Assembly: GCF_003931915.1 (NCBI RefSeq)
Contig: NZ_RSAA01000017.1
Location: 248,001-312,000, forward strand
Direction: 5' to 3'
DNA length: 64,000 nt
DNA from: Saccharopolyspora rhizosphaerae
Lineage (GTDB): Bacteria; Actinomycetota; Actinomycetes; Mycobacteriales; Pseudonocardiaceae
Shown piece by piece: positions 56,766 to 64,000 of this stretch. The position numbers and the translations under genes were made by a program. Position 1 is the stretch's first letter, and the number at the start of each line of letters is the position of its first letter. A model generated the notes under the pieces. That model ran no database searches. It was not told where the DNA came from and saw only the letters and a program-made list of their open reading frames with translations.

Positions 56766-57563
56766 ATGGTCGAGGGCACTCCTGCGAGACCTGGGGGTGT
56801 GCCGGTGGACGGCCGAGCCGTGGACGAGGAACCGGAGTTCGACGCCGAGGGGTTGTTCGACGAGGACTACCTGCACTTCTACGACAGCGCGCTGACCGAG
56901 GAGCGCGATCGGGAAGACGCGGAGCTGGTGTGGCGGTTGCTCGGGCTCGCACCGGGCAGCGAGGTCCTGGACGTGGCGTGCGGGCACGGCCGGATCGCCA
57001 ACCGCCTGGCCGAGCGGGGGTGCGTGGTCACCGGCCTGGACAGCTCCACCCCGTTCCTGCAGCACGCCCGCGCGGACGCCGCCGAGCGCGACGTGCACGT
57101 CGACTACGTCGAGGGCGACATGCGGGAGCTGCCCTGGCCGAACCGCTTCGACGGCGTGCTGAACTGGTTCACGGCGTTCGGCTACTTCTCCGACGCGGGC
57201 AACCGCCGGGTGCTGACCGAGGTGCGCCAAGCGCTGCGGCCGGGCGGCCGGTTCGCGCTGGAGCTGATCAACCTGGTCGAGCTGCTCCCCCGCTTCCGGG
57301 AGCACGCGGTGCACGAGGTCGGCGACGACCTGCTGATCGACCACCACCGCCTGGACCCGCTGACCATGCGCTCCCACGCCGAACGCCTCATCGTCCGGGC
57401 GGGCCGGGTGCGCCGCATCCCCTACGCGATCCGGCTCTTCACCGCCCCGGAGCTCCGGGACTGGCTGCACGACGCGGGTTTCACCGACGTCACCTTCCAC
57501 GGCGAGGACGGCGAACCCCTCACCCGCCAGCACCGCCGCATGATCGCCGTAGCCACCCGCTGA
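56766..57563 (+). CDS. Class I SAM-dependent methyltransferase
   Basis: A 265-residue methyltransferase with motif I VLDVACGHGRIANRLAERG, the acidic loop CVVTGLDSSTPFLQHARADA, VEGDMRELPWPNRFDGVLNWFTAFGYF, and a C-terminal PELRDWLHDAGFTDVTFHGE. Target unknown. Start uncertain: ATG 56766 is used, but GTG codons at about 56799-56820 (before DEEPEFDAEGLFDEDYLHFY) are possible, as the first 20 residues look unconserved. Spaced 43 bp after mmuM. Confidence 0.83.
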   Translation: MVEGTPARPGGVPVDGRAVDEEPEFDAEGLFDEDYLHFYDSALTEERDREDAELVWRLLGLAPGSEVLDVACGHGRIANRLAERGCVVTGLDSSTPFLQHARADAAERDVHVDYVEGDMRELPWPNRFDGVLNWFTAFGYFSDAGNRRVLTEVRQALRPGGRFALELINLVELLPRFREHAVHEVGDDLLIDHHRLDPLTMRSHAERLIVRAGRVRRIPYAIRLFTAPELRDWLHDAGFTDVTFHGEDGEPLTRQHRRMIAVATR

Positions 57564-57833
57564 CCCCGCTCCCACCCGAAGACACCTCGCGCGACATCAC
57601 CGCCACCCCCCACTCGCAGCCAACCCGCCTCACACCCCGGCATGTCTCCACGCCGTGGGTGCCGACACTTCGCCCGACATGTCGTTCGCCCACGCAATGA
57701 CATCGCGCGCGGGATGTCCGTCGGCCCGACACGCGGAGCATCGCGCTGGGTTTCGGAGCGGCGCATGGCGTCCGCGGAGCCGGCGAGGTCCTGCTACCTG
57801 CCACCGGCGCTCAGAGCCTTTCCGCGCAGCTCC
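57564..57833. other. Intergenic region with short palindromes
   Basis: Contains GACATC/GATGTC and CATGTC units, including the perfect palindrome CGACATGTCG at about 57676, and ACATCGCGCGCGGGATGT near 57700. No gene is seen; an operator cluster is possible. Confidence 0.4.
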
Positions 57834-59006
57834 CTAGTGGAGGACTGAGGTGGGGACGGAGTAGCCGCGGACCCGCTGGGGGTGGTCGCCCACCGGGATC
57901 CGGGCGGTCTCCTCCGTGCCGTTGAAGTCGATCACCGAGATGTCGTCGCTGTCGCTGTTGGACAGGAAGCAGCGCTGGCCGTCCGGGCTGGTGGCGGCCC
58001 AGTAGGGCTTCTTGCCGACCGGCACGATGGCGTCGGTGGTCAGCGACGGGACCGACACGATGGCCGCGTAGTCCGAGATCGTGCCCGCGTCGCACAGCTT
58101 GGTGCCGTCGGCGTTGGCGCTGAGGCCGTGGTGCGCGGAGTCCAGCGGGTAGTCCTCGCGCTTCATCTTCTGCGCGTCCTCGGACAGCGGCAGGTGCACG
58201 GTGCGGGTGACGCGCTTCTCGTCGAGGCTGTACTCGACGAAGCCGTTGTGGAACGACAGCTGCGCGTACATCGTCCGACCGTCCGGGGTCACGATGAACG
58301 GCCGGATGCCGACGCCGAAGTCGATGGTGTCGCGGACCTGCTTGGTGGCGGTGTCCACGATGGTCAGCTGCCGCTTGCCCTTGAGCGCGTCCAGCGCCGG
58401 GTCGTCGGGCATGACGACGCGCCCGATGGTGGCGTTGTACAGCGTGCTCCCGTCGGCGGAGTACCGGTTCTCGTGCGGGAAGTCACCGGTCGGGAAGCTG
58501 CCGGTGACGCTGCCGTCGGCGGGGTTGAGCAGCTGCACGACGTTGGCGGTGGTGGCCGAGACCGCCAGTTCGGCGCCGTCGGGCGAGAGCGCCATGTGGT
58601 CGGAGCGGTAGCCCTCGACCGGAGTGCGCCAGATCTGCTCGCCGGTGGCGATCTCGTAGGCGGCGACGTCCCCGAGACTGGGCCGCGAGACGTACATGGT
58701 CGTGCCGTCCGGCGAGACCGCGATGTCGTCGACGAGCTGGTCGTGGCCTTCGCCGGCGGTCTCGCGGATGACCAGCATCGCCGCGTGCTGGTCGGGGGTA
58801 ATCTCGCGCTTCCGCTGCTCGAGGTCGGGAACCACGTCGATGCGCTGGTGCTTGTCGAAGTCGACGGCGTCGACCAGGTCGACGGTGCCCTCCCAGTTGT
58901 TGCCGACGAACATCACGTCGCGGCGCTCGTCGGCCACCGCCGAGGCCGGGAGCGCCGTGAGCGCGACGAGCGCTGCCGCGCCGAGAGCCCAGGTCCTGCG
59001 TCGCAT
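57834..59006 (-). CDS. Secreted YncE-like beta-propeller protein
   Basis: A 390-residue exported protein: signal peptide MRRRTWALGAAALVALTALP ending ASAVAD, then repeated beta-propeller blades with the recurring DGTTMYVSRPSLGDVAAYE, SPDGAELAVSATTANVVQLL, TPDGRTMYAQL and SPDGQRCFLSNSDSDDISVI units (YVTN/YncE type). Function in these families is often unknown; some bind surfaces or cofactors. ATG 59006 has GGAGAAGGG about 8 nt upstream. 122 bp downstream of the amylase gene, same strand. Confidence 0.87.
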   Translation of the reverse strand: MRRRTWALGAAALVALTALPASAVADERRDVMFVGNNWEGTVDLVDAVDFDKHQRIDVVPDLEQRKREITPDQHAAMLVIRETAGEGHDQLVDDIAVSPDGTTMYVSRPSLGDVAAYEIATGEQIWRTPVEGYRSDHMALSPDGAELAVSATTANVVQLLNPADGSVTGSFPTGDFPHENRYSADGSTLYNATIGRVVMPDDPALDALKGKRQLTIVDTATKQVRDTIDFGVGIRPFIVTPDGRTMYAQLSFHNGFVEYSLDEKRVTRTVHLPLSEDAQKMKREDYPLDSAHHGLSANADGTKLCDAGTISDYAAIVSVPSLTTDAIVPVGKKPYWAATSPDGQRCFLSNSDSDDISVIDFNGTEETARIPVGDHPQRVRGYSVPTSVLH

Positions 59007-59128
59007 CCGAATCGCCCTTCTCCGCACATGTGGGATCAACCGCTCAACGAACGTGAGATCAACCCGGATGTGCCCGGCGCGCAGGAGTTCGGCGAATGCG
59101 TCCGAACAGACCACGCGCCGGGCAGCGA

Positions 59129-60577
59129 TCAGCCGAGCGCAGCTCCGGCGTGCAGCGCGAGACCCGAGTTCGGGGCCACGGTTGCGGTGAACGTGCCGTC
59201 GTCAGCGACCTCGACGGTCTGTCCGGTGCACGAGCCGTTCACGACCTCGCCGGACATGACGTCGCAGTAGCTGCCCGCGGGCAACGACGTCTGGAAAGTC
59301 CGCGAGAGCTCGCCGCCTTCGCGGTTGATCACCGCGAAACCCTTGTCCTGCCGGCCGAACGCGATCTGCCCGCCGCCGTTGTCCCACCAGTCGGTGAGCC
59401 CGGTGCCGGCGACCGCGCCGTGGAACCCGGCCATGCCCGCGATGATCGGGTGCCGTTGCTCGCACACCCACGCCGGGTCGTCGCAGGAGGCGGGTTTCGT
59501 CGTGCCGTCGGCCTCGGCCGGCGGGCCCGCTTCGGTGTCGTCGAAGGCGAAGCTCGAGATCAGCTGCGGCGTGCCGTAGGGGTGGGCCAGTTCGAAGGCC
59601 ACGGCCAGGTCGTAGGCCGTGCCGTCCTTGTAGGTCAGCGTCGGTGAGCTTCGCTGGGTGTCGTGGTTGTCGACGAACACCACGGCCTGGCCACCCGGCA
59701 GCGTCATCGAGTCCCCGAGGTTCGCCAGCTGCGCGAGCGAGCCGTTCTTGAACGCGTCGCTGACCTTGCCCTGGTAGGCGAACTCGGTGACGTCACCGTT
59801 GCCGGTGTACTCCCCCGCGGTCGTGGTGGAGTCGGCGATGACCTCCTGGAACACGTACGGCTTCTGCCCGGTCCCGGGCACCTCGTCGAGCCCGCCGAAG
59901 ATCGCGCCGACGTCCTCCGGCGGCATGTGCTTGACGCCGTCGACCCGGAACCCGGACACGCCCAGGCTGATCAGGTCGTTGAGGTAGTTGATCTCGGACT
60001 GGCGGACCCAGTCGCTCTCGGTCTTGAGGTCGGCGAGCCCGACGAGCTCGCAGTTCCGGACCTCCCACTTGTCCTCGTAGTGGGCGATGTCGCGGCGGCA
60101 GTCGTGGAAGTCCGCGTCCGAGTAGGTGCCGGGGTAGTCGTACTTGGTGAACTCCGAGCCGGCGCTGCCCGGGTGGTCGCCGTCCGAGCCGGCCATGTGG
60201 TTGACCACGGCGTCGACGTAGACCTGCACGCCGGCGTCGTTGCAGGTCTTGACCATGTTCGCGAACTGCTCGCGGTTCCCGCGGCGGGTTTCGAGCTGGT
60301 AGCTGATCGGCTGGTAGTCCTGGTACCAGGGGTGACCGGCCTCGGGCAGCACGATGTGCTCCTGCGGCGGCGAGACCTGGACGGCGCCGAACCCCTTCGG
60401 CCCGAGGAAGTCGGTGCACTCGCTGGCGATCGAGTCCCACGGCCACTGGAACATCTGGATGATCGGGCCGGCCACCGGTGCGGTGGCCGGTGCCGGAGCG
60501 CGTTCCTGGCCCCACGCGGCGGGCACCGCGGCAGCGCCGACCACGACCGCGGCCAGCGCCATTGCCGGTAATCGCAT
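59129..60577 (-). CDS. amy: Secreted GH13 alpha-amylase
   Basis: A 482-residue exported amylase: signal peptide (MRLPAMALAAVVVGAAAVPA to AWGQERAP), then the barrel with QMFQWPWDSIASECTDFLGP, VYVDAVVNHMAG, nucleophile in GVSGFRVDGVKHM, acid Glu in YVFQEVIADSTT and VVFVDNHDTQR, followed by a C-terminal beta domain. It hydrolyses starch outside the cell to maltodextrins for the ABC importer. ATG 60577 has AAGGAGGAAGG upstream. An operator of the LacI type lies 113 bp upstream of the start. Confidence 0.94.
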   Translation of the reverse strand: MRLPAMALAAVVVGAAAVPAAWGQERAPAPATAPVAGPIIQMFQWPWDSIASECTDFLGPKGFGAVQVSPPQEHIVLPEAGHPWYQDYQPISYQLETRRGNREQFANMVKTCNDAGVQVYVDAVVNHMAGSDGDHPGSAGSEFTKYDYPGTYSDADFHDCRRDIAHYEDKWEVRNCELVGLADLKTESDWVRQSEINYLNDLISLGVSGFRVDGVKHMPPEDVGAIFGGLDEVPGTGQKPYVFQEVIADSTTTAGEYTGNGDVTEFAYQGKVSDAFKNGSLAQLANLGDSMTLPGGQAVVFVDNHDTQRSSPTLTYKDGTAYDLAVAFELAHPYGTPQLISSFAFDDTEAGPPAEADGTTKPASCDDPAWVCEQRHPIIAGMAGFHGAVAGTGLTDWWDNGGGQIAFGRQDKGFAVINREGGELSRTFQTSLPAGSYCDVMSGEVVNGSCTGQTVEVADDGTFTATVAPNSGLALHAGAALG

Positions 60578-60689
60578 GACCTTCCTCCTTCGCACAACCT
60601 GCGACGAGCGAACGCCTACGATCACATTTTCTTGCGAAGGTAAAGTCAATACGCCAACGGACCCAGGGATTTACCAGCAATAACACCTC

Positions 60690-60701
60690 GCAAAACTTTG
60701 C
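60690..60701. promoter_or_regulatory. LacI-type operator O3 (GCAAAACTTTGC)
   Basis: GCAAA-AC-TTTGC, a perfect match to the O1 palindrome apart from the spacer, upstream of the alpha-amylase gene. This ties the amylase to the LacI regulator 8 kb away. Confidence 0.75.
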
Positions 60702-60748
60702 ACCGCAGTGGGAACGACCGGGCGCGATCAGCCGACCGAGCCCGGCTC

Positions 60749-62043
<1,295 letters not shown>

Positions 62044-62068
62044 GTCGTCACCCCGCCTGAACAGCGAC

Positions 62069-62101
62069 GAGGCCGGCACCCGAGCGGGTGCCGGCCTCTT
62101 T
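62069..62101 (+). terminator. Terminator of the S4 gene, with T-run
   Basis: A 13-bp stem (62069-62081 with 62086-62098) with GAGC tetraloop followed by TTT on the plus strand; a classical intrinsic terminator, also between convergent genes. Confidence 0.88.
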
Positions 62102-62121
62102 CCGAAACGGTGTGCTCGTGA

Positions 62122-62484
62122 TCAGTGGAACGAGTCACCGCAGGCGCACGAACCGCCTGCGTTGGGGTTGTCGATCGTGAAGCCCTGCTTCTCGATGGAG
62201 TCGACGAAGTCGATGACCGCGCCCTCCAGGTACGGAGCGCTCATCCGGTCGACGACCACGCCGAGGCCCTCGAAGTCCCGCCTCGCGTCACCGTCGAGGG
62301 TGCGCTCGTCGAAGAAGAGCTGGTAGCGCAGGCCCGCGCAGCCACCCGGCTGGACGGCGATGCGCAGGTGCATGTCGTCACGACCCTCCTGTTCCAGCAG
62401 GGCCTTGGCCTTCTGGGCAGCAGAGTCGGTCAGCGTGACACCGTGGGCAGGCGCCTCGGTCTCAGTCGTGTTCGGGGCGGTCAT
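62122..62484 (-). CDS. HesB/IscA-type iron-sulfur cluster assembly protein (ErpA-like)
   Basis: A 120-residue A-type carrier with the three conserved cysteines: AVQPGGCAGLRYQLFF, and GGSCACGDSFH at the C-terminus (C-x-C). It accepts and delivers [Fe-S] clusters; in this position (Rv2204c) it probably supports respiratory and other cluster proteins. ATG 62484 has GGGAG 6 nt upstream; an upstream extension in the same frame is discarded. Divergent from the DUF3043 gene. Confidence 0.92.
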   Translation of the reverse strand: MTAPNTTETEAPAHGVTLTDSAAQKAKALLEQEGRDDMHLRIAVQPGGCAGLRYQLFFDERTLDGDARRDFEGLGVVVDRMSAPYLEGAVIDFVDSIEKQGFTIDNPNAGGSCACGDSFH

Positions 62485-62683
62485 GGACACTCCCTCGTGG
62501 TCTCGCTCTCCGATTCCGGCGTGACTGTCAACCACGGCCGGATCCGGGGTGTTCCCGCGGGCGAACCCGGGGACGGTTCGGTCTCCTCTCCCCATGGTGG
62601 CACAACACCGCGCGGATCAGGTGTGACGTCGCAGTCCCAGGACGAACCGGGCGGTCTCCTGCAAGCCCGCCGAGCACGTCGAA

Positions 62684-62689
62684 TAACCT
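62684..62689 (+). promoter_or_regulatory. Leaderless-type -10 box (TAACCT) of the DUF3043 gene
   Basis: TAACCT ends 6 nt before the GTG at 62696; the spacer GGAGGT happens to resemble a ribosome site, but it is too close to the codon. Confidence 0.6.
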
Positions 62690-62695
62690 GGAGGT

Positions 62696-63334
62696 GTGAG
62701 GTTCCTTCGCCGCAGCAGCGCAGAGCAGACCGCGAGCACGGACGCCGAGGACGGCGTCGAGCAGACCGCGGAGGAGCGCGCGCAACATCACACCCCCAAG
62801 AAGGGCAAGCCCACGCCCAAGCGGCGTGAGGCCGAGGGCAGGCGCCGCGGTCCGGTGCCGCCTCCGCCGATGACGCAGCGCGAGGCCGTCAAGCGGGCCC
62901 GGGGCAACAAGGAGGAGCGCCGCAAGGCCACCCAGGAGCGCCGCGAGCGCATGATGCAGGGTGACGACCGCTACCTGATGCCCCGCGACAAGGGCCCGGT
63001 GCGCGCCCACGTCCGCGACCTGGTGGACACCCGCAGGCACCTGATGGGCCTGTTCATGCCGCTGGTGCTGATCGTCTTCGCCACCACGCTGGCGCAGAAC
63101 CTGCTCATCCAGCAGTACGCGACGCTGTTCTGCCTGGCCCTGCTGATCATGATGGTCGTCGAGGGAACGCTGCTGGGCCGCTACGTCAACAAGCGGGTCC
63201 GCGCCAAGTTCCCGGACCACCAGGACCGCCCGTTCTCGCTGGGCTGGTACGCCTTCACCCGCGCCATGCAGATCCGCAAGCTGCGGGTACCGCGCCCCCG
63301 CTACACCCCCAAGGACATCGCCAAGATCGGCTGA
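62696..63334 (+). CDS. DUF3043 family membrane protein
   Basis: A 212-residue protein: a basic, charged N-terminal half (many KRRE and RERM runs), then two membrane helices (HLMGLFMPLVLIVFATTLAQ and FCLALLIMMVVEGTLLGRYV), and the signature DRPFSLGWYAFTRAMQIRKLRVPRPR. This is the DUF3043 family, in the place of Rv2206. Function unknown. GTG 62696 with TAACCT 6 nt upstream. Confidence 0.87.
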   Translation: MRFLRRSSAEQTASTDAEDGVEQTAEERAQHHTPKKGKPTPKRREAEGRRRGPVPPPPMTQREAVKRARGNKEERRKATQERRERMMQGDDRYLMPRDKGPVRAHVRDLVDTRRHLMGLFMPLVLIVFATTLAQNLLIQQYATLFCLALLIMMVVEGTLLGRYVNKRVRAKFPDHQDRPFSLGWYAFTRAMQIRKLRVPRPRYTPKDIAKIG

Positions 63335-63351
63335 TCCGGCTGCTCCTGGAC

Positions 63352-63380
63352 GCGCCCCGCCCACGTCGTGAGCGGGGCGC
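63352..63380 (+). terminator. Terminator of the DUF3043 gene
   Basis: A 9-bp stem (63352-63360 with 63372-63380), 11-nt loop, 18 bp after the stop. Confidence 0.65.
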
Positions 63381-63473
63381 TCGTCGTCGCGGCCACCCGC
63401 TCGCACTGCGTTGCCGGGTCCACCGCTCCTAGGCTCGGTCGGTCAAGCACCACGGCAACCGAGGAGGGGCACC

Positions 63474-64000
63474 ATGGCCCAGTCGATCCGGACGATGATC
63501 AGCCCCGAGCGCTACGTCCAGGGCAAAGGCGCGATCCACCAGCTCGGCCACCACCTCAGCCAGATCGGCTCGAAGCCGGTGCTGGTCGCCGACGACGTGG
63601 TGTGGGGCTTCGTCGGCGACGACGTCGAGGCCTCGCTGACCGAGGCGGAGCTACCCGTGGACCGCCGTGCCTTCGGCGGGGTCCCGAGCGCCAAGGAGGT
63701 GGACCGGCTCGTCGGCGAGGTCACCTCGGCAGGAGCCGACGTGCTCGTCGCGATCGGCGGCGGCAGCACCATCGACGCCGTGAAGGCGGCCGGGCACCTC
63801 GCCGGGGTCCGGTGGGCCAACGCGCCCACGGTCGCCTCGACCGACGCTCCGTGCAGCGCCCTGTCGGTGATCTACACCGAGGAGGGCGAGTTCGAGGCGT
63901 ACCGGTTCTTCCCGCGCAACCCCGACCTGGTCCTGGTCGACTCGCAGGTGGTCGCCAACGCGCCCGCCGAGTTCCTGGTCGCGGGTGTCGGCGACGCGCT
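63474..64000 (+). CDS. gldA: Glycerol dehydrogenase, N-terminal part (3' end outside window)
   Basis: The first 175 codons of an iron/zinc-containing alcohol dehydrogenase: SIRTMISPERYVQGKGAIHQ, the NAD loop VLVAIGGGSTIDAVKAAGHL, and TVASTDAPCSALSVIYTEEG, followed by the first metal ligand in LVAGVGDA at the window end. The sequence matches GldA, which oxidises glycerol to dihydroxyacetone. ATG 63474 has GAGGAGGGG 4 nt upstream. The remainder lies beyond base 64000. Confidence 0.9.
   Translation, partial: MAQSIRTMISPERYVQGKGAIHQLGHHLSQIGSKPVLVADDVVWGFVGDDVEASLTEAELPVDRRAFGGVPSAKEVDRLVGEVTSAGADVLVAIGGGSTIDAVKAAGHLAGVRWANAPTVASTDAPCSALSVIYTEEGEFEAYRFFPRNPDLVLVDSQVVANAPAEFLVAGVGDA

Noticed and set aside
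62690-62695. GGAGGT as ribosome site of the DUF3043 gene
   Set aside because: It touches the start codon, leaving no spacing; the TAACCT box before it fits a leaderless start better.

Overview
The window is very GC-rich actinobacterial DNA, most like a Pseudonocardiaceae member. Saccharopolyspora or a close relative is my inference. Supporting signs are a mycothiol-dependent maleylpyruvate-isomerase-fold protein, three PPOX/F420-type flavin-split-barrel proteins, a mannan mannosyltransferase, PknL with its DNA-binding partner, an actinobacterial cytochrome bcc-aa3 module, and many genes whose -10 box sits 6-7 nt before the start codon. From about 4.3 kb onward the gene order follows the Mycobacterium tuberculosis block Rv2170-Rv2206 (recalled, not searched): GNAT, lppM, idsA2, Rv2175c/pknL, mptA, aroG, Rv2179c exoribonuclease, plsC-like, ArsA, SRPBCC, fadD15, NlpC/P60, DEDD/UvrC-like, trpD, ctaE-qcrCAB, ctaF/ctaC, asnB, adoK, HesB, DUF3043. 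Lineage-specific genes are inserted between these anchors.

Layout. 0-5 kb: 3' part of a large Lhr helicase, a GNAT, then a HEPN/mycothiol-enzyme pair whose upstream region carries two overlapping LexA (SOS) boxes, and a divergent GNAT. 5-16.8 kb: DUF885 protein, LppM-like lipoprotein, prenyl synthase coupled to a CrtI-type desaturase, PPOX protein, the HTH protein and PASTA kinase pair, polyprenol mannosyltransferase, class II DAHP synthase. 16.8-20.7 kb: a gene-poor island with a dispersed repeat, an unrecognised gene remnant, a PPOX protein, an MFS transporter and a decayed Phd/VapC toxin-antitoxin module. 20.7-28.7 kb: a phosphofructokinase with pyrophosphate-type residues, exoribonuclease, acyltransferase, lipase, ROK kinase, ArsA ATPase and metallophosphoesterase. 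29-38 kb: acyl-CoA synthetase, secreted zinc peptidase, NlpC/P60 hydrolase, NYN-domain protein, DEDD/GIY-YIG nuclease, PPOX protein.

38-49 kb is the respiratory core: qcrB, qcrA, qcrC and ctaE on the minus strand, ctaF and ctaC further on, and asnB diverging from ctaC. Between them lie a small hypothetical gene, a receiver-like protein lacking key residues, trpD, a stand-alone AsnC ligand-binding domain, and remnants of an AraC regulator and an EamA transporter. 49-61 kb holds an alpha-glucan utilisation locus: GH13 alpha-glucosidase, LacI-type regulator, a binding protein with two permeases, and a secreted alpha-amylase. Three GCAAA-N2-TTTGC operators tie these genes into one regulon. It is interspersed with a homocysteine methyltransferase, a methyltransferase and a secreted beta-propeller protein. 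60.7-64 kb: adenosine kinase, S4 protein, HesB/ErpA protein, DUF3043 protein and a partial glycerol dehydrogenase.

The most unusual signals are the tandem SOS boxes, a family of at least four to five intergenic repeats (about 5.0, 13.5, 17.2, 24.8 and 31.1 kb), two of which carry a CTCGCGAG palindrome module, the predicted PPi-dependent phosphofructokinase, and the very regular leaderless promoter spacing. No rRNA, tRNA, CRISPR array or intact insertion sequence was seen.
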